Assembly (NCBI RefSeq): GCF_024662015.1
Contig: NZ_CP102480.1
Coordinates: 62,001-126,000 of the forward strand
DNA: 64,000 bases
From: Nisaea acidiphila
GTDB taxonomy: Bacteria > Pseudomonadota > Alphaproteobacteria > Thalassobaculales > Thalassobaculaceae
Direction: 5' to 3'
In this document: in pieces, positions 16,926-26,556 of the stretch
Layout: the number at the start of each line of letters is the position of its first letter
Numbering within the stretch: position 1 is the stretch's first letter
Notes under the pieces: generated by a model
Databases searched by the model: none
Told to the model about the DNA's origin: nothing
The model's input: the letters and a program-made list of their open reading frames with translations, nothing else
Made by a program: the position numbers and the translations under genes

Positions 16926-17903
16926 ATGATCGGACGTTACCTACTCGCAGCAGGACTTCTCGTGACCGCCGCGTTCGGCCCGGCGGAGGCGATAGCGGCC
17001 CAGCCGTTCGAGGACTGGGTCAAGGAACTCAAGGCCGAGGCTGCGGGGCAGGGGATCGATCAAAAGATCCTCGATCAGGCATTCGCCGGCGTCGCACCGA
17101 TCCCGCGCGTCATCGAACTCGACCGCAAGCAACCCGAATTCACGCTTACCTTCGAGCAGTATCTGACGCGGGTCGTTCCAAACGCCCGGATACAGAAAGG
17201 GCGCAAGCTCCTTGCAGAAAACAAGGCGCTGCTGACCGAGGTCTCCGAAAAATACGGCGTCCAGCCGCGCTTCATCGTCGCGCTTTGGGGCGTGGAGACG
17301 GATTTCGGCCGCATCACCGGCGGCTTTCCCGTTGTGGCCTCGCTGGCGACGCTCGCCCATGACGGACGGCGCAGTGCCTTCTTCCGCAAGGAATTGCTGC
17401 TCGCACTGAAAATCCTCGATGAAGGCCATATTGCGCCGGGCGACATGAAAGGATCCTGGGCCGGCGCGATGGGGCAGAGCCAGTTCATGCCGTCGAGTTT
17501 CCACAATTTCGCCGTCGACCATAACGGCGATGGACATAAGGACATCTGGGGCACGAAGGAGGATGTCTTCGCCTCCATCGCCAACTATCTTTCCCGCTCG
17601 GGTTGGAATGCCGACACCAACTGGGGCCGCGCCGTCGCGCTGCCGGCGGGTTTCGACAAATCGCTGGTCGATTCCAAGAAACAAAAGACGATGCGCGAGT
17701 GGGAAGCGCTCGGCGTGAAGCGGCGTGATGGCGGCCCCTTGCCGGAGCGCAACCTGAGCAGCCATCTCGTGGTCCCGGGCGACGGAGAACTGGCACCGGC
17801 CTATCTTGCCTATGCGAATTACGACGTGATCCTGAAATGGAACAGGTCGAGCTATTTCGCGACCGCGGTCGGAACTCTCGCGGACGCAATCGGACGGCCA
17901 TAG
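16926..17903 (+). CDS. Lytic murein transglycosylase, MltB family
   Basis: The 325-residue protein has an N-terminal secretion signal (about 1-26) and the MltB/SLT_2 domain. The catalytic Glu is Glu 124 in WGVETDFGR, followed by GAMGQSQFMPSSF and an NGDGHKDIW segment that fits the calcium-binding region of MltB. It should cleave glycan strands of peptidoglycan to form 1,6-anhydro-MurNAc ends. ATG 16926 gives a normal signal, while the TTG at 16905 adds seven residues. No lipobox is evident, so it is probably soluble in the periplasm. It precedes two further envelope genes, rlpA and dacA. Confidence 0.9.
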   Translation: MIGRYLLAAGLLVTAAFGPAEAIAAQPFEDWVKELKAEAAGQGIDQKILDQAFAGVAPIPRVIELDRKQPEFTLTFEQYLTRVVPNARIQKGRKLLAENKALLTEVSEKYGVQPRFIVALWGVETDFGRITGGFPVVASLATLAHDGRRSAFFRKELLLALKILDEGHIAPGDMKGSWAGAMGQSQFMPSSFHNFAVDHNGDGHKDIWGTKEDVFASIANYLSRSGWNADTNWGRAVALPAGFDKSLVDSKKQKTMREWEALGVKRRDGGPLPERNLSSHLVVPGDGELAPAYLAYANYDVILKWNRSSYFATAVGTLADAIGRP

Positions 17904-17999
17904 ATCGGCCTCCAATCGGCAACAAAATGTGGTAGAGTGCGCGTCAAATCTGCATATCGGTAGTTGGTCAGGCGTCTCCGGGACTTAAAAGGGCCTCAA

Positions 18000-19001
18000 A
18001 TGAAATCTCTTGCAACGCTCTCCGTTGTCACGCTCGCCATTTTACTTTCCGCCTGCGCAGAGACCGAATTCGTCGTGCATACGGCAAAGCAGTTGAACAA
18101 CGCGACGTCGGACGGGCAGCCGCTCGGTCGTTACAAGGTCGGGTCGCCCTATCAGATTAACGGCGTCTGGTACTATCCGCAGGTCGATTACGGCTATGTG
18201 GAGACCGGGATCGCATCCTGGTACGGGCCGAATTTCCATAACAAGGCGACGGCGAACGGTGAGGTCTTCGACCAGAACGACGTCACTGCGGCGCACCGGA
18301 CCCTGCCGATGCCGAGCGTGGTCCGTGTGACCAACCTAGAGAATGGACGTGCCTTGGTGGTGCGGGTTAACGATCGCGGGCCTTTCGCCCATGGCCGGAT
18401 CATCGATCTGTCGCGCCGCTCGGCGCAGCTTCTCGGCTTCGAGCGGCAAGGCACTGCGAAAGTCCGGGTCGAGATCCTCCCGGAAGAGAGCCGGCTGATG
18501 GCCGAGTCCTACAGCAAGGGACGTCCGGTCAGGCTGGCCAGCCTAAATGCGGACAGCGTTCCTGTTCCGGCCCCGAGCGCCGCACCGAGCGTCTCGGTAT
18601 CCAAGAGCAGTGTGGCGACGATCCCAGGGTCGGTCACCCTTACCCCGCCGCCGGCTCCGACTCCAGCCCCCGTGACTTCCAGCGCAGCGAGTCCGGCCGC
18701 TCAGGGCAGTGCGGTCGATCTTGCACGGCAGTCGCGCGACACGGCGACTGTGATCCAGACGGAACCGGAGAAAACGGAAATCTTCGTCCAGGCGGGCGCC
18801 TTCACAAATGCGACGAATGCCGACAAGCTGACCACTGTCCTCGCCTCGGTCGGACCGGTCGCGATTTCTCCAAAGCTGGTCAACGGAAAATACTTCTACC
18901 GCGTTCGCCTCGGCCCGCTCGAGACTGTCGAGGATGCGGACAAAATACTCGAAGCGGTCATTGATCGTGGCTATCCGGGTGCGCGTGTCATTGTTGAATA
19001 G
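18000..19001 (+). CDS. rlpA: Septal ring lytic transglycosylase RlpA family lipoprotein with SPOR domain
   Basis: The 333-residue protein starts with a lipoprotein signal (lipobox LSAC, Cys 19). It has the double-psi beta-barrel domain with GIASWYGPNFHNKATANGE near residue 75 and VRVNDRGPF near 120, then a Pro/Ser/Ala-rich linker (about 175-250) and a C-terminal SPOR domain (about 258-333). RlpA cleaves denuded glycan strands, and SPOR domains bring proteins to the division septum. The ATG at 18000 is used because it opens the signal; the ORF start at 17964 is 12 codons too early. Confidence 0.92.
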   Translation: MKSLATLSVVTLAILLSACAETEFVVHTAKQLNNATSDGQPLGRYKVGSPYQINGVWYYPQVDYGYVETGIASWYGPNFHNKATANGEVFDQNDVTAAHRTLPMPSVVRVTNLENGRALVVRVNDRGPFAHGRIIDLSRRSAQLLGFERQGTAKVRVEILPEESRLMAESYSKGRPVRLASLNADSVPVPAPSAAPSVSVSKSSVATIPGSVTLTPPPAPTPAPVTSSAASPAAQGSAVDLARQSRDTATVIQTEPEKTEIFVQAGAFTNATNADKLTTVLASVGPVAISPKLVNGKYFYRVRLGPLETVEDADKILEAVIDRGYPGARVIVE

Positions 19002-19149
19002 AACGATACCGATGTACCGGCTCAGATCCGGCTCGTATGTCTCATTTAAATCAAATTTGTCCGTTACCATTCCCTTCCCGTGGGGATATAGAAACCTCAG
19101 GTTCACTTGATAACGATCATTCGGCCGACCGACCGGAGGGGGACTCTTG

Positions 19150-20316
19150 ATGACTATCGCCAGCAACCTGAATGCAGCAATCCGGCGCGGCGTGCGAATA
19201 ATCCCGCTCGCGCTCCTGATTCTTGCCATCCAGACGCCGGCGTCCGAGGCGCTCGACACGAGTGCGCGCGAAGCCATCCTGATCGATTACGACACCGGCG
19301 CGGTGCTCTTCGAGAAGGACGCGGACAAACCCATGCCGCCAGCCTCGATGACGAAGATCATGACCGTGTTCATGGCCTTCGAACGTCTCAAGGACGGGCG
19401 TCTCTCGATGGACGACACCATCGCGATTAGCGAGAAGGCCTGGCGCAAGGGCGGCTCCAAGATGTTCGTGAAGGTGAACACACGGGTCGCGATCAAGGAT
19501 ATCCTGCGCGGCATTATCGTGCAGAGTGGCAATGACGCAGCTATTGCGCTCGCCGAGGCGCTCGCAGGCACCGAAGAGGCCTTCGCCGCCGAGATGACCC
19601 GGCGCGCCCACGAACTCGGCCTCACCGGCAGTACGTTCAAGAATGCGACCGGATGGCCCGACCCGGAGCACCGGACAACTGCGCATGATCTGGCAACTCT
19701 GGCCATGGAAACCATCCGCCGCTTCCCTGAATACTACCCGATCTATTCGGAAACCAAGTTCACCTACAACAAAATCAAGCAAGGCAACCGCAATCCGCTG
19801 CTGTACAAGAACATGGGCGCGGACGGCCTGAAAACCGGACACACGGAAGTCGCGGGATACGGTCTGACGTCATCCGCGATCCGTAACGGACGGCGGCTCG
19901 TCCTTGTCGTGAACGGTCTGGACAGTGTGAAGGCGCGCTCGCAGGAATCCGAAGCGCTTCTCGACTGGGGGTTCCGGGAGTTCGAGAATTACGAACTTTT
20001 CACTAGCGGAGCAACCGTGGCCGAAGCCGACGTCTGGCTCGGCGGCGCGAAGACGGTTGCGCTCACGACGGACCAAGATGTTCTGCTGACGATCCGTCGA
20101 ACCTCGCGCCCGAAAATGAAGGTCAGCGTGGTTTACGAAGGCCCGATCCCGGCTCCGATCACCGCCGGGACCCAGCTTGCCACCCTGAAAGTGACCGCCC
20201 CGGAAATGGACGAAGTCTCGATCCCGCTTTACGCCGCTAATGATGTCGGTGAACTGGGCGTCTTCGGAAAGGTCGGTGCGGCCGTAGAATATCTGGTCTG
20301 GGGTAGCGGTGGCTGA
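19150..20316 (+). CDS. dacA: D-alanyl-D-alanine carboxypeptidase (PBP5/6 family)
   Basis: The 388-residue low-molecular-weight penicillin-binding protein has a signal peptide, the active-site Ser and Lys in PASMTKIM (about 63-70), SGN (SxN motif) and LKTGHTE (KTG box). It removes the terminal D-Ala of peptidoglycan stem peptides in the periplasm. A C-terminal beta-rich domain and final hydrophobic stretch are as in DacA/DacC. ATG 19150 follows GGAGGGGG; TTG 19147 is the alternative. Its last eight bases overlap the tmk start, placing it at the head of a housekeeping operon. Confidence 0.93.
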   Translation: MTIASNLNAAIRRGVRIIPLALLILAIQTPASEALDTSAREAILIDYDTGAVLFEKDADKPMPPASMTKIMTVFMAFERLKDGRLSMDDTIAISEKAWRKGGSKMFVKVNTRVAIKDILRGIIVQSGNDAAIALAEALAGTEEAFAAEMTRRAHELGLTGSTFKNATGWPDPEHRTTAHDLATLAMETIRRFPEYYPIYSETKFTYNKIKQGNRNPLLYKNMGADGLKTGHTEVAGYGLTSSAIRNGRRLVLVVNGLDSVKARSQESEALLDWGFREFENYELFTSGATVAEADVWLGGAKTVALTTDQDVLLTIRRTSRPKMKVSVVYEGPIPAPITAGTQLATLKVTAPEMDEVSIPLYAANDVGELGVFGKVGAAVEYLVWGSGG

Positions 20317-20977
20317 TCTGCCGGACCGCGCGCGCGGACGTTTCATAACTTTCGAAGGCGGAGAGGGAGCCGGCAAAAGCACCCAGATCCGCAAGCTGTC
20401 GGCGTCCCTTGAGGCCGCTGGAATTGAGGTTTGTCTGACGCGCGAGCCGGGAGGCTCGCCTGGCGCGGAACAGATCCGGGAGTTGCTGGTGACCGGTGAA
20501 ACCGGCCGCTGGGACGCCATTACGGAGCTGCTGCTGCTCTATGCGGCGCGGCGCGATCACGTGCAACGCCTGATCGAGCCCGCTTTGGCCAGAGGCTGCT
20601 GGGTCCTCTGCGACCGTTTTGCAGACTCGACCATGGCATATCAAGGATACGGGCACGGCCTGGATCTGCAGAAAATAACCGATCTGCATCGTATCGTATT
20701 GGGTGAACTGAAACCGGATCTGACACTCGTGCTCGACCTGGCGCCGGAAACAGGTCTGGCCCGGACACGGGCGGGTGAAGAAGCCGCTCGCCGCGGCGGC
20801 GAGGACCGCTTTGAGCGGATGGAACTGGCGTTCCACGAACGCATGCGCGAGGGATTTCACGCAATCGCATCGTCAGAGCCCGACAGGGTCGTTCTGATCG
20901 ATGCCGGAAAGCCACTGGAAAAAGTTCAAGACGCGGTCGCGACAGCGGTTCGCGAACGCTTGAAAGTGAGATTATGA
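20309..20977 (+). CDS. tmk: Thymidylate kinase
   Basis: The 222-residue protein phosphorylates dTMP to dTDP. The P-loop GGEGAGKST lies at 17-25, the dTMP-binding TREPGG segment near 46-51, and the DR motif in CDRFADSTMAYQG near 100. The GTG start at 20309 overlaps the dacA stop by eight bases, and the stop overlaps the holB ATG in ATGA, so all three are translationally linked. Size and motifs are standard for the family. Confidence 0.96.
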   Translation: MADLPDRARGRFITFEGGEGAGKSTQIRKLSASLEAAGIEVCLTREPGGSPGAEQIRELLVTGETGRWDAITELLLLYAARRDHVQRLIEPALARGCWVLCDRFADSTMAYQGYGHGLDLQKITDLHRIVLGELKPDLTLVLDLAPETGLARTRAGEEAARRGGEDRFERMELAFHERMREGFHAIASSEPDRVVLIDAGKPLEKVQDAVATAVRERLKVRL

Positions 20978-22092
20978 GCGAGGAGAGAAGTATTCCCCTG
21001 CCGCGCGAGTCCGAAAACCTGATCGGACACGAAGCAGCGGAGAGCGCCATGGCGGAGGCTGTGGCGTCGGGAAAGATTCCCCATGCTTGGCTCATCACCG
21101 GACCGTCCGGCATCGGCAAGGCGACGCTCGCTTACCGGTTCGCGCGCCATGTCCTGTCCGGCGCCGGCGCAGCTGATGAGGGGCCCGGCCTTTTTGGGGA
21201 CGAGCTTCCCAAGACCGCGGTCGGCATGCATGTCGCCCGGGAGAATCCGGTCTTCGCCCAGGTCGCCGCCGGCAGCCATCCGGACATGCTGGTCATCGAG
21301 CGTGGTTACGACGAGAAGCGAAAAAAGATGCGGGGCGAGATCGTCGTCGACGACGTCCGCCAGATCGGAAGCTTCCTGCGCCTGACTCCGTCGCTCGGCG
21401 GCTGGCGCGTCGTCGTGCTCGACAGTGCCGACGAGATGAACCGCAACGCCGCCAACGCCGTACTGAAACTCCTTGAGGAGCCGCCGCGTCAGGCGCTGCT
21501 TCTGTTGGTCAGCCATGCGCCGGGACGGCTGCTCCCGACGATCCGCTCCCGCTGCCGGGTGCTGCGGCTCGGCCCGCTCTCCGACGCGCAGGTCTCCGAA
21601 CTGCTAAAGCAACATGTGCCGGAGCTAGACGCGGCGACCTCCGAAACTCTCGTCGCGCTCTCCGAAGGCAGTATCGGGCGGGCGCTCTCGCTTGCTGCAG
21701 ACGGCGGCATCGATGCGCTCAGGGAGCTTTTCAAAGCGCTCGGAAACTATCCGCAGGTAAGCGATCTCGCGGTGCTCGAACTCGCCGACCGCTGGACCCG
21801 GGCGGTGAAAGCGGAGGAGAGCGATCCGTTCGAAACCGGCGTCGGATTGCTCGACTGGTGGCTCGGGCGCACGGCGCGGGACGCGGCCGCGGGAGAGGCG
21901 CCCGTCGACCGTATTCCAGGGATGGGCGCCGCCGCCGAGCGGCTTGCGGCGACACTCGGCCCGGCGGGGATCGCCGACCGGCGCGCCAGCATCACCTCGA
22001 TGATCGGGCGCGGCAGCCGGCTCAGTCTCGACAAGCGGCAGATGCTCGTGGATGCCTTCCAGATGCTCGGCCCAGATCACGCCGCCCCCTGA
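20974..22092 (+). CDS. holB: DNA polymerase III delta' subunit
   Basis: The 372-residue clamp-loader subunit has a P-loop-like GPSGIGKATL near 45, ENPVFAQVAAGSHPDMLVIE near 90, the segment VLKLLEEPP near 165 and the arginine-finger SRC motif near 190. Delta' works with delta, tau and the beta clamp in replication. The tmk-holB neighbourhood is conserved in many bacteria. Its start overlaps the tmk stop by four bases, while metG begins about 100 bases after its end. Confidence 0.93.
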   Translation: MSEERSIPLPRESENLIGHEAAESAMAEAVASGKIPHAWLITGPSGIGKATLAYRFARHVLSGAGAADEGPGLFGDELPKTAVGMHVARENPVFAQVAAGSHPDMLVIERGYDEKRKKMRGEIVVDDVRQIGSFLRLTPSLGGWRVVVLDSADEMNRNAANAVLKLLEEPPRQALLLLVSHAPGRLLPTIRSRCRVLRLGPLSDAQVSELLKQHVPELDAATSETLVALSEGSIGRALSLAADGGIDALRELFKALGNYPQVSDLAVLELADRWTRAVKAEESDPFETGVGLLDWWLGRTARDAAAGEAPVDRIPGMGAAAERLAATLGPAGIADRRASITSMIGRGSRLSLDKRQMLVDAFQMLGPDHAAP

Positions 22093-22192
22093 CGTTTCGT
22101 CTTGAAACTGAGGGGAGCGGACGGTACCTCAGGACACCAGATTCACAGACCGTCCAGGAAATCGGGCGGCGACCGCCGATCGGACCCATTCC

Positions 22193-23725
22193 ATGAGCGC
22201 GCATTACTACCTGACGACGCCGATCTACTACGTCAACGACAAGCCCCATATCGGCCATGCTTACACCACGCTGGCCTGCGACGTACTCGCGCGCTTCAAG
22301 CGGCTCGACGGTTATGACGTGAAGTTCCTGACCGGCACCGACGAGCACGGCCAGAAGGTCGAGACTGCGGCGGCCAATGCGGGCGTCGATCCCCAAAGCT
22401 TCACCGACACGGTCTCGCAGAACTTCCGCGATCTCGCCAAAGCGATGAACTATTCGAACGACGATTTCATCCGCACGACGGAAGAGCGCCACAAGAAGGC
22501 CTGCCAGGAGATCTGGAACAAACTGAAGGAGAAGGGGCACATCTATCTCGGCGCCTATGCCGGCTGGTATTCGGTGCGCGACGAGGCCTTCTTCACCGAG
22601 ACCGAGGTCGTCGACGGCAAGGCGCCGACCGGCGCCCCGGTCGAGTGGGTCGAGGAACCGAGCTATTTCTTCGATCTTTCGAAATGGCAGGAACCACTGC
22701 TGAAGCATTACGAGGAGAACCCCGATTTCATCGCGCCCCAGGCGCGGCGGAACGAGGTGATCAGCTTCGTGAAATCTGGCCTCCGCGACCTCTCGGTTTC
22801 ACGCACCAGCTTCAAGTGGGGCGTGCCGGTGCCGGGCGACGACGCGCATATCATGTATGTCTGGCTCGACGCGCTCACCAACTACATCACCGCCGCGGGC
22901 TATCCCGACACGGACAGCGCCGATTACAAGGCCTACTGGCCGGCCGACCTGCACATGGTTGGCAAGGACATCCTGCGCTTTCATGCCGTCTACTGGCCGG
23001 CCTTCCTAATGGCCGCCGACCTGCCGCTGCCGAAACGGGTTTATGCCCACGGTTGGTGGACCAACGAGGGGCAGAAGATCTCCAAGTCGCTCGGCAACGT
23101 GATCGATCCGCTGGAGCTGGTGGAGAAATACGGTCTCGACCAGGTGCGCTATTTCCTGCTCCGCGAGGTGCCCTTCGGCAATGATGGCGACTTCTCGCAT
23201 CAGGCAATGGTCAACCGCATGAACAGCGAGCTGGCGAACGATTTCGGCAACCTCTCGCAGCGCGTGCTCTCGATGATCGCGAAAAACTGCGGTGCGGCGG
23301 TGCCGCCGCATGGCGACTTTACCGAGGCGGACCGCAAGTTGCTCGACGCTGCGTCGGGGCTGCTCGGCGAGCTGCGCGCCTCTTATGACGCGCAAGCCTT
23401 CCACAAAGCGCTGGAGCAGATCTGGCAGGTGATCGGGGACGCGAACCGCTATGTCGACGAGATGGCGCCCTGGGCGCTCAAGAAAACCGATCCGGACCGC
23501 ATGGCCACGGTGCTCTACGTGCTGGCCGACGTGATCCGCGTGCTCGCGGTGCTGATGCAGCCGGTGGTGCCGGAAAGCGCCGCGAAGATGCTCGACCAGC
23601 TCGCCGTCGGCGAGGAGGGACGGAGCTTCGATGCGCTCGGCACCAGCCTCGTCCCGGGCACGCCGCTTCCCAAGCCGAGCGGGGTCTTCCCGCGCTATGT
23701 CGAACCGGAAGCGGCGGAGGCCTGA
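22193..23725 (+). CDS. metG: Methionine-tRNA ligase
   Basis: The 510-residue class I tRNA synthetase charges tRNA-Met. HIGH is at 19-22 (KPHIGHAY) and the KMSKS-type loop is KISKS near 295. Anticodon-binding helices follow. The C-terminal tRNA-binding (EMAP-type) extension of longer MetRS forms is absent, as in many Alphaproteobacteria. The 100 bases before it hold no clear hairpin, so it may share the tmk-holB transcript. The TatD gene begins directly after its stop. Confidence 0.95.
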   Translation: MSAHYYLTTPIYYVNDKPHIGHAYTTLACDVLARFKRLDGYDVKFLTGTDEHGQKVETAAANAGVDPQSFTDTVSQNFRDLAKAMNYSNDDFIRTTEERHKKACQEIWNKLKEKGHIYLGAYAGWYSVRDEAFFTETEVVDGKAPTGAPVEWVEEPSYFFDLSKWQEPLLKHYEENPDFIAPQARRNEVISFVKSGLRDLSVSRTSFKWGVPVPGDDAHIMYVWLDALTNYITAAGYPDTDSADYKAYWPADLHMVGKDILRFHAVYWPAFLMAADLPLPKRVYAHGWWTNEGQKISKSLGNVIDPLELVEKYGLDQVRYFLLREVPFGNDGDFSHQAMVNRMNSELANDFGNLSQRVLSMIAKNCGAAVPPHGDFTEADRKLLDAASGLLGELRASYDAQAFHKALEQIWQVIGDANRYVDEMAPWALKKTDPDRMATVLYVLADVIRVLAVLMQPVVPESAAKMLDQLAVGEEGRSFDALGTSLVPGTPLPKPSGVFPRYVEPEAAEA

Positions 23726-24544
23726 GTGAGCGTTCCGGCGATCGTCGATTCCCACTGCCATCTCGATTTCGAGGCCTTCGAGGAGGAACGGGACGAGGTC
23801 ATCGCGCGCGCCCGCCGTGCCGGCGTCTGTCGTATGGTGACGATCAGCACGCGGATCTCGACCTTTCCCCGCATCCGCGCCATCGCGGAGCAATATGATG
23901 ACGTCTATTGTTCCGTCGGCATCCACCCGCATCAGGCGGGCGAGGAGACTCCGGTCACGGTCGAGGAACTGGTCGAGCTGGCGGCCCATCCGAAAGTGGT
24001 CGGGATCGGCGAGTCCGGATTCGACTATTATTACGACAGCTCGCCCAGGGATGCGCAGCGCAGCAGCTTCACTACCCATATCCGCGCGGCCCAGGAAACC
24101 GGTTTGCCGCTGATTGTCCATGCCCGCGATGCGGACGAGGACACGGCGGCGCTGCTCGAAGAGGAATATGCCCGCAAGCCCTATACCGGCGTGCTGCATT
24201 GCTTCAGCAGCGGCCGGGAACTGGCGATGCGTGCGCTCGATATCGGTTTCTACGTATCGCTCAGCGGCATCATCACTTTCAAGAATGCCGAGGATATCCG
24301 GGCGACGGTGCGCGACGTTCCGACCGACCGGCTGCTGGTCGAGACCGACGCGCCCTATCTGGCGCCGGTGCCGAAACGCGGCAAGCGAAACGAGCCGGCC
24401 TATGTCGCCTATACCCATGCGGCGCTGGCGGAGCTTCGCGGCGTCTCTGAAGCGGAAATGGCGTCCGACACGACCCGGAATTTCTTCCGTCTCTTTTCCA
24501 AGGTCCCGCCGCCGGCGGATCTAGATCTCGGCAACGCGGCCTGA
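23726..24544 (+). CDS. TatD family hydrolase (metal-dependent DNase)
   Basis: The 272-residue TIM-barrel protein has the TatD metal ligands: DSHCHLD near 8-14, GESGFDYYY with the bridging Glu, HARD and HCFSS with further His ligands, and ETDAPYL with the final Asp. TatD proteins are 3'-5' exonucleases linked to DNA repair. The GTG start directly follows the metG stop and no other good start is near, so the gene depends on translation from metG. Placement after metG is conserved in many Proteobacteria. Confidence 0.92.
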   Translation: MSVPAIVDSHCHLDFEAFEEERDEVIARARRAGVCRMVTISTRISTFPRIRAIAEQYDDVYCSVGIHPHQAGEETPVTVEELVELAAHPKVVGIGESGFDYYYDSSPRDAQRSSFTTHIRAAQETGLPLIVHARDADEDTAALLEEEYARKPYTGVLHCFSSGRELAMRALDIGFYVSLSGIITFKNAEDIRATVRDVPTDRLLVETDAPYLAPVPKRGKRNEPAYVAYTHAALAELRGVSEAEMASDTTRNFFRLFSKVPPPADLDLGNAA

Positions 24545-24551
24545 CCTCGCG

Positions 24552-25328
24552 ATGAAGATCACCATGCTCGGTTGCGGCCCGTCCTCGGGCGTCCCCGTGG
24601 TGGGCGACGGCTGGGGCGCCTGCGATCCCTCAAATCCGAAGAACCGGCGCCGACGACCTTCGATCCTGGTGGAAGAGGGGGGCGTCTCCGTCCTCGTCGA
24701 CACCACACCCGATTTGCACGATCAGCTGGTCGATGCGGGCGTCACGGATCTCGATGCGATCATCTACACCCACAGTCATGCCGATCATGTTCACGGCATA
24801 GACGACGTGCGCCCGCTCTGCTGGGGCACGGGAAAGCAGATCCCGGCCTATATGGACGCCAAGACCTGGAAGGACGTGAACCAGCGCTTCGGCTACATGT
24901 TCGAGAAGACGCCGGAAAGCCCTCCGCATTTCCGCTCGCCGCTGACGATGCGCGAGATCGTGGCAGGCCAGACCCTGCGGATTGGCCCGCTTTCGATCGA
25001 GATCGCCGAGCAGGATCACGGGCCGAGCGGTACGTGTCTCGGCTTGATCTTCAACAACCGCTTCGCCTATTCGACCGACGTTGCCGTCCATACCGAAGCG
25101 GAGCTCGACCGTCTGAAGGGAATTCCGGTCTGGATCGTCGATTGCCTCAGGCTCGAGCATGCGCGCAGCCACGCCAATCTGGAGACCGCGCTCGGCTGGA
25201 TCGAACACGTTCAACCGGGGAAGGCCTATTTCACCCACATGGCCGCCTCGCTGGATTACGAGGAAACCCTCGCAAAGTGCCCGCCCGGCGTCGAACCGGG
25301 CTATGACGGGCTGGTGATCGAGATCTAG
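24552..25328 (+). CDS. MBL-fold metallo-hydrolase (PhnP-like)
   Basis: The 258-residue metallo-beta-lactamase-fold protein has the zinc motif HSHADH (about 76-81), a later DHG and a STDV with the bridging Asp, as in PhnP-type phosphodiesterases. CGPSSGVPVVG at the N-terminus is typical of this group. It is the last gene of the dacA-tmk-holB-metG-tatD string, seven bases after tatD. Homologues in this position are common in Alphaproteobacteria, but their substrate is not established; a nucleotide-type phosphodiester is a reasonable guess. Confidence 0.85.
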   Translation: MKITMLGCGPSSGVPVVGDGWGACDPSNPKNRRRRPSILVEEGGVSVLVDTTPDLHDQLVDAGVTDLDAIIYTHSHADHVHGIDDVRPLCWGTGKQIPAYMDAKTWKDVNQRFGYMFEKTPESPPHFRSPLTMREIVAGQTLRIGPLSIEIAEQDHGPSGTCLGLIFNNRFAYSTDVAVHTEAELDRLKGIPVWIVDCLRLEHARSHANLETALGWIEHVQPGKAYFTHMAASLDYEETLAKCPPGVEPGYDGLVIEI

Positions 25329-25341
25329 GCGAGGGGCCGGA

Positions 25342-26355
25342 TCAGTCGACGCTATCGCGGATCAGCGGCGAGGTGGAGCAATGGATGCCGCCGCCGCCCT
25401 GGAACATTTTCGCGTAGTCCACATTCACGATCTCGATCCCGAGCTTGTCCAGCGTGTCCGAGGTCCGCGGCGAAAGCCCCGCTTCCATAATGACCCGTCC
25501 CGGCCTGACCGCGATGCAGTTGACGGTGCCTGAGGGATCGTCCGGATGCACCTCGATGGTCCGGATACCGAGGTCTTCCAGCTTTTCCAGAAACCAGAAG
25601 GGCAGGATGGTCGGATTGACGATCGCGGTATCGACATCGATCATCACCATCGCCCCGTCTATATGCAGCCGGTAGCCGGTAAGATCGACTCGCAGTAGAT
25701 CGACGCCCTGTTCGTTCAGCACCTGTTCGACCTGCCGCGTCCCTTCCTCGTTCACGCGCGATGACCTACCGATCACCGCAGTTTTCGAATTCAGCCAGAT
25801 GAAGCTCCCACCTTCCATCAGGCCGGTACCGTGCACGGTACGAAGGATCGGCATGCCGATGGAGCCGAGGGTTTCCGTCACCGGCGCTTCCTCGCCGCGG
25901 CGCACGATCGGACCGAGGCGGGTAACGATGGCACCGCCTTTCACGCCGATGCAGGAGTCCCGCGTATAGACCGACTTGTGCTTCCCGGGTGCGCAGCGCT
26001 TCAGGTAAACCACCTCGACACCCTCGGCGCGGAGCGCGTCGGCCAACCCGTCATGCTGTGCCTGCAATTCCTCCAGCGGATAGACCTCGTCGCCGCGCCA
26101 GTACCAGGTCTGGCCTTCCTCATCGCCGTAGGAGCCGAGATGCTCCAGCCGTTTCGCGGGGTCGATGATGCTCATTTCCTCGCCCGGGCGATGCATCAGC
26201 ACCATGCGCAACCGGCCGACATCGTTGTCGCAGCCCCATTGCCGGCCCCAGACCTGCTCCTGCTGGGCCGCGCTTTCGAAACCCGGCTCCGCGTGGGACG
26301 GAAAGGCCTTGATGGTCATGTTGTAGCGGTACTCGAACTCACTCACCGCGCCCAT
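25342..26355 (-). CDS. Amidinotransferase/dimethylarginine dimethylaminohydrolase family protein
   Basis: The 337-residue protein has the pentein fold of the guanidino-group modifying superfamily. Visible residues are VYTRDSC near 130 (substrate-binding Asp), a GLMEGG segment, LHIDGAMVMID with the catalytic His, and GGGGIHCSTSPL with the nucleophilic Cys 326. Family members include arginine deiminase, DDAH and amidinotransferases. Arginine-pathway partners are absent, so the substrate is not settled. The start at 26355 has GAGGAG upstream; ATG 26319 is possible. It is convergent with the MBL gene and divergent from the GST gene. Confidence 0.82.
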   Translation of the reverse strand: MGAVSEFEYRYNMTIKAFPSHAEPGFESAAQQEQVWGRQWGCDNDVGRLRMVLMHRPGEEMSIIDPAKRLEHLGSYGDEEGQTWYWRGDEVYPLEELQAQHDGLADALRAEGVEVVYLKRCAPGKHKSVYTRDSCIGVKGGAIVTRLGPIVRRGEEAPVTETLGSIGMPILRTVHGTGLMEGGSFIWLNSKTAVIGRSSRVNEEGTRQVEQVLNEQGVDLLRVDLTGYRLHIDGAMVMIDVDTAIVNPTILPFWFLEKLEDLGIRTIEVHPDDPSGTVNCIAVRPGRVIMEAGLSPRTSDTLDKLGIEIVNVDYAKMFQGGGGIHCSTSPLIRDSVD

Positions 26356-26556
26356 GGTCGTTGTACTCCTCGGGGAAAGACAGGAAGGTTCGGTAGCCTA
26401 CGACGCGTGTAAGGACACACGGCATTCCGCTTTACTCAGACACTCGTTCCCGCACTGCAGCGAAAGCTCCCGTCGATTTCACTTTCGTGCCTGAACCGCA
26501 CCGCTAGGATGCAGCCGTCCCGGGTTGGGGACCGGTCGGCATCGGGAGAGCGATCA